Source: JAFDZV01 sp048594725 (GTDB lineage: Bacteria; Bacteroidota; Ignavibacteria; OLB7). Taken from it: a stretch of DNA of 64,000 nt. The position numbers were made by a program, and so were the translations under genes. The stretch is taken from NCBI GenBank assembly GCA_048594725.1, contig JBMDXA010000018.1, positions 18,814 to 82,813 of the forward strand. The letters are read 5' to 3'. How positions within the stretch are numbered: position 1 is the stretch's first letter; the number at the start of each line of letters is the position of its first letter. This document shows positions 47,474-57,279 of the stretch, in pieces. The notes below the pieces were generated by a model. The model saw only the letters and a list, made by a program, of their open reading frames with translations, did no database searches and was not told the DNA's origin.

Positions 47474-48310
47474 CTACACGAAAAGGCCGCTGTAATCGAT
47501 GAAGCCCTTGTTGATGCTGGCGATCTTCCGCTGCTCGCGGCGGAACACCCCCACCCCTTCGCGCGAGCCGCCGTCGTTGGTGTTTCCTTCGATCGTCACC
47601 AGCTTGCCTCCCACGACCTTCTCCACGATGCCGGCATGACCTCGCCCGCCGCCGTAATCCATGATGAAGATGTGCCCCGGCTTCACCAGATGAGGATCGC
47701 CGGAGGCTTTTGCGGTGCTTATTCTGGGCACCTTCTTCGATCCGGCACGGTTCCAGAGATCCAGCACGCCGGCGGTTCGTATCATCGGGTTCTGCAGCTC
47801 CAGCTCATCGGCCGCCTCCTGGAAGCAGTAGTAGACGAACGCCACGCACCACGCATAACTGCCGGAGGCGGGATTGAGCCCCACCGATTTTATGAACTTG
47901 TCCACCTGCGGACCACGGTTGGAGCCGGCGGGCCGCTCCATCACCCCCACATGCGAACCGGCTATCTTCACCACCTTCACCAGCGGGCTTGCCGGGACCG
48001 GCTTCTCATCGGCGGGCACCGACTTCAGCCCGAAAAGCACTCCCCAGGTGATCGATCCTATCTGCCCGTCCACCTTCAGGGGCTGCCCGTCGGTATCGGG
48101 GAAACGCGCCTGGAAGAGCCGTACCGCCCCCTCGGTGTTCTTTCCGAAATCGCCATCCTCGTCGATCGGTCCCACCCCCGACTCGTTCAACCGGCGCTGC
48201 ACGGCCATGACGATGGCCTTGTCCTTCTCTCCTTTCTTGATAAGCCTGCCGGGATATGGCAGCGCGGGGGCACTGCTGCGGGTAACGATTGCGCCTGCAA
48301 GTCGTGGCAT
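47474..48310 (-). CDS. Peptidoglycan-binding CHAP-domain hydrolase
   Basis: A 278-residue protein. Residues ~20-85 form a PG_binding_1 domain ('IVMAVQRRLNESGVGPIDED', 'VRLFQARF'). Residues ~130-278 form a CHAP amidase/endopeptidase with catalytic Cys in 'SYAWCVAFVYYC', His in 'GGRGHAGIVEKV' and the polar third residue in 'TIEGNTNDGG'. It should cut peptidoglycan or act as a secreted lysin. The ATG at 48310 is supported by AAGGAG directly upstream; an upstream ATG at 48349 lacks one. There is no signal peptide, so export is unclear. The fold recalls phage endolysins or tail-associated enzymes, but there are no other phage genes nearby. Confidence 0.85.
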   Translation of the reverse strand: MPRLAGAIVTRSSAPALPYPGRLIKKGEKDKAIVMAVQRRLNESGVGPIDEDGDFGKNTEGAVRLFQARFPDTDGQPLKVDGQIGSITWGVLFGLKSVPADEKPVPASPLVKVVKIAGSHVGVMERPAGSNRGPQVDKFIKSVGLNPASGSYAWCVAFVYYCFQEAADELELQNPMIRTAGVLDLWNRAGSKKVPRISTAKASGDPHLVKPGHIFIMDYGGGRGHAGIVEKVVGGKLVTIEGNTNDGGSREGVGVFRREQRKIASINKGFIDYSGLFV

Positions 48311-48442
48311 ACCTGCTCCTTGGTGTACTACAATAGATGATGGATGCATTGTGGGGGGAACAACACGTATCGCCGCAATGATACAGCTATCGCACCGTGC
48401 AGGTCAATAGCGCCGGCGCCGGCGAAATCGATTCCCGGTTCG

Positions 48443-48450
48443 TACATTTG
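48443..48450 (+). promoter_or_regulatory. Promoter -7 box upstream of lipoprotein gene
   Basis: TACATTTG matches TAnnTTTG, 58 bases upstream of the ATG. No clear -33 TTG was seen. Confidence 0.4.
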
Positions 48451-48508
48451 CCTCCTGTATCATGGCCCGGTTGCACTGGCGCAACCGGTTTCAATTATCG
48501 GAGACGAC

Positions 48509-49207
48509 ATGCGCGAAGTGGTTTTGCTTCTGGCTGCGGCCACACTGTCATTGCTTCTACCATCCTGCGGCAAGGGGGATGATGCGCCGGAACGGACCCA
48601 GGGGGGCGACAGCACAACCGGACGCCCCGCTACCGGCACCGGAGGCGATCCGGTTCCGTTTGCGCAGATACGTATGCTCCCGTTCGACCTGAAGAACATT
48701 CCGCCGCACTATGACTACGACGGCGATGCGATCGGAGGGGCGCGCTGGAGCGATGCGAACGGAGAAAATGTGGTGATCGTCTCGATGAGTTCCGCACCGG
48801 CCGAGGAGGGAACCACACAGAATATATTCGGCTATCAGTACGTGGGGACCGGAGCGTCCGTGCGGCGTCTCTGGAAAATTCAGGATGCCGCCGAGAACTG
48901 GTGCGACAAGGGGGACGGCCTGGTTTCCGGGATCACCGTAAAAGATCTGGATGGCAACGGCATCGCCGAAAATGCGTTCGTCTACAACGTGCAGGGCTCC
49001 TGCGATGTCTCCCCGCGCCCGTTTAAACTGATGCTCCACAGCGGCGAGACGAAATATGCACTGCGCGGCACCAACACCGTGCTGGCAAGCCAGGAGCCCG
49101 GCACCAAGCCGGATGGAGGAGAAAAGAATTTCGATCCGGCGTTCGATTCGGCGCCACCGGTTTTCCGGAAGTTCGCCTCGGAGATGTGGGACGAGCATGT
49201 GAAATAA
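48509..49207 (+). CDS. Lipoprotein resembling the M949_RS01915 family
   Basis: A 232-residue protein with a lipoprotein signal peptide (LLLPSCGKG, Cys at about residue 19) and an Asp/Thr/Gly-rich spacer. The globular part contains 'GGARWSDANGENVVIVSMS', 'GITVKDLDGNGIAENAFVYN', 'CDVSPRPFKLMLHSGETKYA' and 'LRGT'. I recall this combination from a Bacteroidota family annotated 'M949_RS01915 family surface polysaccharide biosynthesis protein', but that name is uncertain and no enzyme motif is visible. The Asp-rich loop suggests a bound metal. The ATG begins the signal peptide. Confidence 0.65.
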   Translation: MREVVLLLAAATLSLLLPSCGKGDDAPERTQGGDSTTGRPATGTGGDPVPFAQIRMLPFDLKNIPPHYDYDGDAIGGARWSDANGENVVIVSMSSAPAEEGTTQNIFGYQYVGTGASVRRLWKIQDAAENWCDKGDGLVSGITVKDLDGNGIAENAFVYNVQGSCDVSPRPFKLMLHSGETKYALRGTNTVLASQEPGTKPDGGEKNFDPAFDSAPPVFRKFASEMWDEHVK

Positions 49208-49306
49208 GCGAGCGATTCCGGTGCTGTGCCGCCGCTTGCGCCCCAGGATGACAGACACCCCGATGGCAATTCACACTTCGGACAACTACGCTCTGAAATG
49301 CCATAT

Positions 49307-51553
49307 CTATTTCGCCACAACCATCGGACGCGACTCCACGGTGCCTGCGGTGCTCAGGCGGCAATAATAGACTCCGGCGGGAAGCCCTTCCGCATCAAAC
49401 CGGATCTGATGCTCACCAGCGGAAAAATCACCCTCGGCGGGGCGTGCAACTTCACGACCCAGAAGATCATGCAGGGTTATCACCACAGGGCCGGCCACCG
49501 GAATTTCGAACGGAATGATCGCCGAGGATGAAACCGGATTCGGATGACTTTCGCCAAGCCTGCTCATCCCCGCATCCCTCCGGCCGGGCCCCGGCACGCC
49601 CATCACATAATAGGCGCTTTTGAACAGGCCATATCCGGAAATGGATAGATAGAGATTACCATCCCCTCCCAGCACGGCATGGTGGCCGACATTCATATAC
49701 CCATCCGGCAGCCCATCCTCCAGAGGAGCCCACGTACTGCCCGAGCCCAACCACCCATACATCCTGCCGTTACGAGCCACCCCGAATATCTGCTGCCTCC
49801 ATCGCGGCGTAATGGCGGTTACCGGCCCATCGGCCCAGGGAATACGCTCCCAGGTTTTCCCATCATCATGCGAACGTATGATCTCCTCGGCGGTTTCGTA
49901 TTCAAGGACGTCACCGTTGCGGCGCAACTCGCTGGAATGAGGCGGCATGCTGTCGCCGGCAATGGCCCAGTGCTCCCCCCCGTCACTGGAAGCGTAGAGC
50001 TTCGTATCGCCGGATTTACGTCCGTCCACGATAGGCTCTCCAACCACCAGCGGTACCGAGTTCGGCCCCGCGAGGATCGATGAGGCCAGAACACCATCCA
50101 TCACCTGCCGCCAGGTTACCCCCGCATCGGTGGTGCGAAAAATCCCGCCGCTGGCATGCCCCGCATCATCGGCCGTCCCGGCAGTAGCAAGCGCTTCATT
50201 TCCATTGCCCGCCCATACGGCCTGTACCCCCCAGGGGAGCCTCGCGGTATTCCAGATCGTGCTCCCATAGGGCTTGTACAGAACCGTCCCCGAATCTCCC
50301 TTCTTCTCCGGATCGAGCCCCGCTACGAAACGTCTCGCAAAGCTGCTGACAACGGATTTCCCGATACCGATATGGCTCCAGGTCCGGCCGCCATCGGTGG
50401 AATGAACGAGATCATGACGGGTTTCGGCGCTATCAGGAGAGGATAGTTCCACTCTCTCCCGCTCGGCGAATATATCCGCCGACTCGGCGGCATGAATAAT
50501 CCGGGCGATGGTGTCGTTCAGAAGCGTGGTCCGGCCGAGACCATGAGAATAGAGCTTCCCGTGCGACGCAACATAGACACCCTGCGGGCCGGGAGCGGAA
50601 TCGATCTGCACGGAATAATTGCTCAGACCGGAATCGATTTCCGTCCACGTCAGCCCCCCGTCATCGGAACGGGAGAGAGTCCGATGCCCGGAAAGAAAAA
50701 GAGTCCCGTTTCTGCCGGGGAAAATTCGCTCCGCTCCGGCAACCGCAAGCTTCATCCAGGTAGCACCGTTATCGGTGGAACGATAGAGTCCGTTCCCTGC
50801 GATATTGAACGGCCACGGATCGTTGACGACCATCACAAGATCGCTCCCCTCAAGTGCGACAATCCGGGTGGCGAACAGGGTGGCAACGCTGCTCCAGGTG
50901 GCCCCGCCATCGGCGGAACGATGAACCGCAGTATTGCCCGCCACCAGCATCGTCCCATTTTCCGTGACGGCCACGGACCTCACATTATTCCAGGAGGCGG
51001 GAAAATTCGTCTCCGGGGCCCAGGTAGCGCCGCTATCGGCGGAAGCGGATATTCCGCTCCGTGTCACCTTATAGACCAGGCCGTTTTTTCCGCGGACAAT
51101 GTGAGTGATCTTTGGGGTACTGCCGAGTTCCCACGATTTCCCGCCATCGGTGGAACGGTCCAGAAGATTCCCGCCTGCCTGCAAGAACACTTCCCCTCCG
51201 GCATGCGCTATTGCCGTTATCCGCAGATCAGCGCCGACCAGGGACCAGCCATAGCCCCCATCAGTGACAGAGAAGAGCAGATCCTGTCTGGAATCTCTGG
51301 CGATCATGTTTCCTTTTTCGGAGATCACCAGCTCGTCAATGCTGTGGGAGCTTATCAGATACCAGCTCTTCCCGGCATCGTCGGAGCGGTAGACGCCCAT
51401 CCCGGATGAGGCGAAAAGAGTCCCGTCAGAAGCGGACGCAACGGAGGTGATCGTTCCGTCCCGGAATTCCTGGACCGGCAGCCAGAACCCCTGGGCCTTG
51501 AGAACGCCGCCCCACAGGAGCATAGGAAGCAGGAGAAATGCAATACGTCTCAT
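49307..51553 (-). CDS. Secreted BNR/Ycf48-repeat beta-propeller with T9SS sorting domain
   Basis: A 748-residue protein with a signal peptide (about 1-20) and at least seven BNR/Asp-box blades, e.g. 'VYRSDDAGKSWYLIS', 'LDRSTDGGKSWELGS', 'ISASADSGATWAPE', 'VHRSADGGATWSSVA', 'LYRSTDNGATWMKLA', 'LSRSDDGGLTWTEID'. The S/T-x-D-x-G-x-x-W motif is clear and repeated roughly every 40-50 residues. The fold is a sialidase/Ycf48-like propeller that usually binds rather than cleaves. The final ~85 residues are a T9SS sorting domain (ESHPNPVSSSAIIPFEIPVA, 'LPAGVYYCRLSTAG'). The ATG is 53 bases from the stop of the next gene upstream on the same strand, so transcription of the three cargo genes may be linked. 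Confidence 0.88.
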   Translation of the reverse strand: MRRIAFLLLPMLLWGGVLKAQGFWLPVQEFRDGTITSVASASDGTLFASSGMGVYRSDDAGKSWYLISSHSIDELVISEKGNMIARDSRQDLLFSVTDGGYGWSLVGADLRITAIAHAGGEVFLQAGGNLLDRSTDGGKSWELGSTPKITHIVRGKNGLVYKVTRSGISASADSGATWAPETNFPASWNNVRSVAVTENGTMLVAGNTAVHRSADGGATWSSVATLFATRIVALEGSDLVMVVNDPWPFNIAGNGLYRSTDNGATWMKLAVAGAERIFPGRNGTLFLSGHRTLSRSDDGGLTWTEIDSGLSNYSVQIDSAPGPQGVYVASHGKLYSHGLGRTTLLNDTIARIIHAAESADIFAERERVELSSPDSAETRHDLVHSTDGGRTWSHIGIGKSVVSSFARRFVAGLDPEKKGDSGTVLYKPYGSTIWNTARLPWGVQAVWAGNGNEALATAGTADDAGHASGGIFRTTDAGVTWRQVMDGVLASSILAGPNSVPLVVGEPIVDGRKSGDTKLYASSDGGEHWAIAGDSMPPHSSELRRNGDVLEYETAEEIIRSHDDGKTWERIPWADGPVTAITPRWRQQIFGVARNGRMYGWLGSGSTWAPLEDGLPDGYMNVGHHAVLGGDGNLYLSISGYGLFKSAYYVMGVPGPGRRDAGMSRLGESHPNPVSSSAIIPFEIPVAGPVVITLHDLLGREVARPAEGDFSAGEHQIRFDAEGLPAGVYYCRLSTAGTVESRPMVVAK

Positions 51554-51605
51554 AATGCTCTCGATGAATAATAGTGCATGGGACTACAAATACATGTGCA
51601 CCCAT

Positions 51606-54341
51606 CTACCTCCGCACCATAAACCGGCCGATGGCGCTGGAACCGTTATCCTGCACCAGCGTGAGGAAATACGCTCCCGGAGGAAATCCACTTACATCCA
51701 GCGTAAGCATTTTCACTCCCCCCTTCACTTCGGCGATATATTCGCTGGACATCACCTGTCCGGCGTCATCACTGACGATAATTCTTCCCTTCCCCTCATA
51801 CGGGGTTTCCAGCACCACATTTACCTGCCGGTCCGCCGGGACCGGATACGCACCGAGCTGGCGCCCCCTGTCATCCGGCTCCGACTGGACCCCGCTTGGG
51901 AAATCCCCCGCCGGATAGGCCGCACCGTAGATATCGGGATTGCCGTTGCGATAATCCTCCCACACGATAAACAGGGAATCATTTCTGAAGACCGCCGCGG
52001 CACTCCTCACCTTGCCGGCCGTGGCACTGATCCGTTGCGGCCGGGATGCGCTCTCCATACCGGCGCTGATAACGCTCAGCCACAGACCGCTATCGCTCGG
52101 CCAGAGGACGTACAGGGAGAAATCAGCAGGGCGCTGGATGATGGTGGGATCGAAAGAACTCCCCGATGCATCGATCCGCACGGAGCCGGTGCGATTGCCC
52201 TGGAGGTCATACTGCTCGAACTGAACCTGAGCGCTCGTCAGCGCGCCATTCGCATCGAGCGGATCGGCCGGATAATAACGGAAGAACCGGTTGCCGAGCG
52301 CTTTCTGGTACCGGGCGTTCCGGGTTGCCCGGGAAGATTCAAAAGAAAATACCTGGCCCCCCGCCGGATTGAACGCGACATCGTCATGAATATTCAGATA
52401 ATCACGTTCCCCTGTGACGATCAGGCTGCCAAGCGAGGGATGGACATGGGCGGTATCCCAGAGGATAGTTCCGCCGGGACCGAACATAATCATCCGCCGC
52501 TGAGGTTTATCATTATGGCCGGGGGTAAAACTTCCGAGCGTATTTCCCGTGACGGGATCATACGTATATCGTGCATCGAACAGAGGCTCATTGACGCTGG
52601 TGTACTCATAGCCGATCGACTTCCGATTCCAGCCGCTGTCGGTAGGTATATACGAGCGGAACGTATACACCGCTGCTCCCCCCATATCATGCTTCCACCC
52701 ATCAACCCCTGTATAATCAACAATCCCTCCTCCGGAGAAGGAATTTATCTTGGCGCGATTCTCATGGCTGCGCGTACCATGATTATAGGATGCCACCGAA
52801 TCGGGAATAAAAACGGGGAGCGGTAGTACAGGGTTATCGGAGCCGGAAAAGAATTTCGCCTGATGGAACCGGGGGCGGCTTTCCGGATGGCGCCATAGCG
52901 CGACGATCTCGCCATTGGCAAGTGCCAGCGCAGGAGTGGTCTGCGGTAGATTCTGTGCCACGGGTGCAAGAGGCATCCCGAGCATTATCCCCTCGGACCC
53001 GCCTGAAAGCCTGACGATAGTGGAATCCGGGCTCACCGTTCGTGTGACGGCTGGGCGAGTTCTGCGATCCCCCGGAAAGCTCTCCCCTTCTGTCAGATCG
53101 AGCGGCAATAGATTTCCATCGCCGTCCAGGACTATCTTATACTCACTGGTCGTGGTGGATGTATGATCGTTGCCGGCACGCCCCCTCTGGCTGAACAGGC
53201 CATTGAACGTGATGCGATGGCCGTTATCATCGCCGCCGCTATAGCGGAAAGCCGAATAGAGGGTGGCGAACGTATAGCTCCCGCCGGTATAATCTGCTCC
53301 GTTGGCGACCGTCCAGAGCCGGGCCGGCTCGCTGAAGCTGCCATCGCCGCGAAGCGTGGTAGCGTACAGGTTTATCAGCTTGCTCAACTGGTCCCGCTCC
53401 TCCGCCAGAAAATATATCCGATATCCTCCGGATGAATCGGCAACGATCGCACCGGCCGATCTCACCCTCCCCTCGAAGGGAGGAACAAGGATGCGGCGGA
53501 GGGGACTGGCATCGAAAACGTTCGCATAATATTCGAAATAGCAGGCGCCACTCTCCTCATATCGCAGCATCGCGAGCGATGTATCGCTCCCCAGATAATG
53601 CGGTTGTGCGAATCGATCGGCGGGAATCAGGCGCTCGTCGAGCCGGCCGTCGGCATGATAGAAGCTGATAGGATCATCCACCACGATACGGATGCCGGGG
53701 AGGCCGGCATAGGTACGCTCCGCATCGAAATTCAAGGAATGAAGCTGCTGGCGTGCTCCCGAGAGAGAGCCGGACGGATCGAGATGCTGCCGGAAATAAT
53801 TCGGCTGGTCTCCGGCAACCGCCTCGCTCCAGATGACATCGTATCCCGTACTATCGCGCATCAGCCATACCTGCGCATCCGATTGCAGCTTCGTCTGCGC
53901 CGGAAACCGCTCCTCCTCCCCAATGCGGGCTCCGTTCAGATCGACCCGCTGCATATACACGCCGGCGTTCCCCGGACGCATATCGTTCCAGAGCACCACG
54001 AAGCGATCAGCAAGCGGCAGCACGCTCGCCACACCGGTGGGATGGGCCATGGTTCCGGTAAGCATTACCGGCTCCCCCTGCCGGGCCGTCCCTTGAACAA
54101 TCGCTCCCCAGAGCACCGGCCGCACCCCCGTATCGGCAACAGGAGCGGTCCCTCCCCATGCAACCAGCGTGGCGTTTCCCGACTGGTCTGCCGATTGAAT
54201 GGCGGCACCTGCCGGAAAGGGATAGGTCACCGGATCGGCCGGCGATATGCGGATATCCTCCCGTTGCGCCATGGAAGTACCGTATGGCAGCAAGGCCGCG
54301 ACCATGAAAAGCGAGAGACGAACAGTATATGCTGTAGCCAT
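51606..54341 (-). CDS. Large secreted T9SS protein, unknown family (paralogue 1)
   Basis: A 911-residue protein. After the signal peptide (about 1-26, ending SMAQ) comes a long beta-propeller-like chain of 'LADRFVVLWNDMRPGNAGVY', 'VLAL/ALANGEIVALWRHP' and 'RNDSLFIVWEDYRNGNPDIY' segments that repeat W-x-D-x-R-x-G. The last ~80 residues are a T9SS sorting domain (YPVPADRQVNVVLETP, 'FPPGAYFLTLVQDNG'). I do not recognise the family. It shares its start (RISPADPVTYPFPAG), the W-x-D-x-R blades and the 'ISATxGxVRSxAAxFRxD' block with the next gene upstream, so they are tandem paralogues. The ATG at 54341 starts the signal peptide; a GTG 25 codons upstream is less likely. Confidence 0.75.
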   Translation of the reverse strand: MATAYTVRLSLFMVAALLPYGTSMAQREDIRISPADPVTYPFPAGAAIQSADQSGNATLVAWGGTAPVADTGVRPVLWGAIVQGTARQGEPVMLTGTMAHPTGVASVLPLADRFVVLWNDMRPGNAGVYMQRVDLNGARIGEEERFPAQTKLQSDAQVWLMRDSTGYDVIWSEAVAGDQPNYFRQHLDPSGSLSGARQQLHSLNFDAERTYAGLPGIRIVVDDPISFYHADGRLDERLIPADRFAQPHYLGSDTSLAMLRYEESGACYFEYYANVFDASPLRRILVPPFEGRVRSAGAIVADSSGGYRIYFLAEERDQLSKLINLYATTLRGDGSFSEPARLWTVANGADYTGGSYTFATLYSAFRYSGGDDNGHRITFNGLFSQRGRAGNDHTSTTTSEYKIVLDGDGNLLPLDLTEGESFPGDRRTRPAVTRTVSPDSTIVRLSGGSEGIMLGMPLAPVAQNLPQTTPALALANGEIVALWRHPESRPRFHQAKFFSGSDNPVLPLPVFIPDSVASYNHGTRSHENRAKINSFSGGGIVDYTGVDGWKHDMGGAAVYTFRSYIPTDSGWNRKSIGYEYTSVNEPLFDARYTYDPVTGNTLGSFTPGHNDKPQRRMIMFGPGGTILWDTAHVHPSLGSLIVTGERDYLNIHDDVAFNPAGGQVFSFESSRATRNARYQKALGNRFFRYYPADPLDANGALTSAQVQFEQYDLQGNRTGSVRIDASGSSFDPTIIQRPADFSLYVLWPSDSGLWLSVISAGMESASRPQRISATAGKVRSAAAVFRNDSLFIVWEDYRNGNPDIYGAAYPAGDFPSGVQSEPDDRGRQLGAYPVPADRQVNVVLETPYEGKGRIIVSDDAGQVMSSEYIAEVKGGVKMLTLDVSGFPPGAYFLTLVQDNGSSAIGRFMVRR

Positions 54342-54486
54342 GGTTTTCCGCAGAAGAGAAAAAAATGAGAATGCGAGCCTGCCCCGGCCAGGGAAAATAG
54401 AGGCAAAAAATGCCACTGAAAATCGATCACCACCATATCATGTAACGCCTCTGCATATCATGTAACGCATCTGCCATGAAAAATTC

Positions 54487-57279
54487 TCACTGCCGTACGA
54501 TCAGGGGGAATGTTGCGCTGAGACCTCCCGGAACGCTCAGCACAAGCAGATAGGGTCCTGCGGCGAGACTCCCCAGATCAATATCGATAGCGTTGTGGCC
54601 GGCAACGGCATCCTGCCGGATAGCCGGGAGAGCAGAGGCTCCCAGCATATCGAAGAGCGCAAGATGCACCCCGGCAGCTTCAGGGATGGAATATTCCACA
54701 TGCGCCCGCCTGCCGGCAGCACCGTACCGTACGCCGTGCACGAGAATACGCGCTCCCCCTGCCGCACGATTCCGGTCACCATTGATGAAAGCCCCCGACG
54801 TATTCTCCTTCCATTCCGGCATAGGGAACGGAGTCCCATAAATCTCCGGTTCGCCGGTACGATGATCCTCCCAGACCACCATGAGCGTATCATGGCGGAA
54901 CCGGGCGGCTGGAGAACGCACCACTCCCTTTGTAGCACTGATCGCGGTATCGGCCAGCAGGGTGCGGAGCGAGCGCGGTTCGAGGAATATTCCCCGCACC
55001 CCTGAATCGCCACCGTAGACTACGGCAATCGTTGAATCCTCGCGGCTCTGCGCCATCGCCATGCCGGCCGGCTTCCGCCTGAACAGGAGAGGACTACTCC
55101 TCAACATCTCGCCACCGGGGGAATACCGTGCAATCTCATAGCGTAATCCGCTGGTATCGGCGGCGCGGATACGAAAGAATGTTCCATCGCGCAAGGGATG
55201 ATACAGCGACCAGCTCTTCGGATTATCGAGCTCGAATCGTCCGGCCAGCTTTCCATCGCGCACATGCATTCCAACGCCGCCGGCCACCACCACGCACTCC
55301 TTTTCCCCCAGAGGGAGCAGCAGCGCGGGATTGCCCCTGAGCGTAAGCGCGGACTCCATGCTCCAGCTCGCATTCCAGGCGGTATCGTAACCGGTGACCG
55401 TCTGGGTGGTTCCCTCTCCCGAGCCGTACGGAACACCGACGATCGAGATCATCCCGGAGCCGGAGGCATCGGCACCGTACGCCACATGCGGCACCCCCAG
55501 CCCTGTAAATGACTGGCTCGATTCCCCTCTCTCCACGGCCAGCCTCCACCCGGCGGGCCCGGCCGCATAGAGGCGGTGCACGGCGCTCCACTCGCGTGAT
55601 TCCGTTCCTCCGGGAAATATCCTTCCATCGGCCCGGGAGTACGAGGAACTGAGCAACAGGGAATCGCCGCTCATCACTATGGCATCCTGCCTGCGATGCC
55701 AGTAGTGGTTATACCCGTTTCCGGATGCAGGGAGCTGCGCGGAGAACGCAAGCGAAAAAACCGAGTCGGAGGGAGCACGGAGCGACGGGTACCACGCTCT
55801 CATGGAGAGTACGGTATCGGTTTCCGAACGTGGGGTTCTCCAGGCAACCATCACCTCATCACCATGGATTCCCGCCATCGGAGAATAATGCCTGCGGATG
55901 CTGCCGATGCGCGCCACCGGAGCGCTCAGAGCGATATCGGCGGCAGCGGTATGAACGATTATTCTGCTGGAATCCGATCCCGGCAGGCGCTCGGCCGACG
56001 TTCCCGCCGGACGCGAACAATCCTTCTCTGCGGGAGGATTATAGGTGCGCAGGAATTTCCCATTCCCCTCGGCGATCATGAACACGCGCGGCCGGACCTC
56101 GTGCAGGATGGGGTAGTACCAGTCCTTCACCCAGTAGGAAAACGTGAATGTATGATAGCGGCTGTTGTCGCAGAGAATTTCGTACGAGCCTGAATCCAGC
56201 AGATAGGGTCGCTCATAGGAGGATATCACAAGGGAATCGCGAAGATCGGCGGGGCCTCGTTCCCCCTGGGAGGTAATACCGATATGGTGGAAATAGATGA
56301 CCGCCGAACGCGCGCTGCTGCTATGAAGCACGGCATAATAGAGGGAATATCCGCCGGCCGAATCGCGGGTTATCAGCGGGGATTGAAAGCGCGCCTCCCG
56401 CAGTTCCGGGACCTGAATGGTGTACCGCGGCAGGGTATCGAACAGCGACCGGTACAGGCGCAGCGTGGTATCGGACAGCAGAGCGAACGATGTATCGGCC
56501 GAGAGATGATAGCGCTTCCGGCGAGACTCCCCATCACGGGATTCCCAGCCGATAGAGCTCCCGTTGAACCGTCCGATATCGAGCCGCCCATCATCGTGGA
56601 TGATGACCCCGCGCCCATCGCCCAGACTCCCCAGAAGCATTCCGGGCAGCGCAGTGCCCCATGCTGCGAGGCCGAGATACATACCGAAGCGGACCGGCTC
56701 TCCGATATATTCTCCCGCTGGGCCTATCCTGCGATAACCTGTACGGTCGCTCATTCCCGGCCCGGAGACGTTCCAGAGAACGGCATATCCCTTCTCCGGC
56801 GTACCGAACATCTCCACGGGCAGGCGGCCGGCCGTATCGATCATGCCGGAATCCACCAGCGACTCCCCTCCCAGTGCGATACCGCCGGGCGTAAAGCGCT
56901 GCGCGTACAATCCCGGAGCACCGTCCCGAACGTCGCGCCAGAACACCATGAATCTATCGGCCAGAGAGAGCACCCGCACGTACCCTGCCGGCGAGGCATC
57001 CTCGCTCCCCACCACAAAGGGCTCTCCGGCAACAGTGGAATCATGGATGATAACAGCCCGCAACTGGTTGTGGACCGTATCCCCCTTCCCCGTCCGGCTG
57101 GTTCCCCATACCGCCAGGGTATGCTCCCCGATAGCGGCAGCCGATTGCATCCGTGCCGATTCCGGCAACGATGGAACCAGAGGCACCGGGGGTGAGATAC
57201 GGGTATCGCCGGTCTGCGCAATGGCGACGGTCGTGGCAAGGAGCCACAGGAACAGCCTGGCCTGGATGCGGATGTACAC
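54487..57279 (-). CDS. Large secreted T9SS protein, unknown family (paralogue 2)
   Basis: A 930-residue protein starting at GTG 57279 (VYIRIQARLFLWLLATTVAI, read as Met), which gives a good signal peptide and has GGAGAG upstream. The mature part starts 'DTRISPPVPLVPSLPESARM' and has the same W-x-D-x-R propeller-like blades as paralogue 1 ('LADRFMVFWRDVRDGAPGLY', 'RHDTLMVVWEDHRTGEPEIY'). The C-terminal ~85 residues form a T9SS sorting domain ('VEYSIPEAAGVHLALFDMLG', 'LAAGPYLLVLSVPGG'). In-frame ATGs further upstream (e.g. near 57369) would bury the signal peptide and are rejected. Function unknown; likely a surface-displayed binding or structural protein. Confidence 0.72.
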   Translation of the reverse strand: MYIRIQARLFLWLLATTVAIAQTGDTRISPPVPLVPSLPESARMQSAAAIGEHTLAVWGTSRTGKGDTVHNQLRAVIIHDSTVAGEPFVVGSEDASPAGYVRVLSLADRFMVFWRDVRDGAPGLYAQRFTPGGIALGGESLVDSGMIDTAGRLPVEMFGTPEKGYAVLWNVSGPGMSDRTGYRRIGPAGEYIGEPVRFGMYLGLAAWGTALPGMLLGSLGDGRGVIIHDDGRLDIGRFNGSSIGWESRDGESRRKRYHLSADTSFALLSDTTLRLYRSLFDTLPRYTIQVPELREARFQSPLITRDSAGGYSLYYAVLHSSSARSAVIYFHHIGITSQGERGPADLRDSLVISSYERPYLLDSGSYEILCDNSRYHTFTFSYWVKDWYYPILHEVRPRVFMIAEGNGKFLRTYNPPAEKDCSRPAGTSAERLPGSDSSRIIVHTAAADIALSAPVARIGSIRRHYSPMAGIHGDEVMVAWRTPRSETDTVLSMRAWYPSLRAPSDSVFSLAFSAQLPASGNGYNHYWHRRQDAIVMSGDSLLLSSSYSRADGRIFPGGTESREWSAVHRLYAAGPAGWRLAVERGESSQSFTGLGVPHVAYGADASGSGMISIVGVPYGSGEGTTQTVTGYDTAWNASWSMESALTLRGNPALLLPLGEKECVVVAGGVGMHVRDGKLAGRFELDNPKSWSLYHPLRDGTFFRIRAADTSGLRYEIARYSPGGEMLRSSPLLFRRKPAGMAMAQSREDSTIAVVYGGDSGVRGIFLEPRSLRTLLADTAISATKGVVRSPAARFRHDTLMVVWEDHRTGEPEIYGTPFPMPEWKENTSGAFINGDRNRAAGGARILVHGVRYGAAGRRAHVEYSIPEAAGVHLALFDMLGASALPAIRQDAVAGHNAIDIDLGSLAAGPYLLVLSVPGGLSATFPLIVRQ

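Noticed and set aside
49307..51553. Active sialidase
   Set aside because: BNR/Asp-box blades are present, but I could not find the Arg triad and Tyr/Glu catalytic set; called a propeller only.
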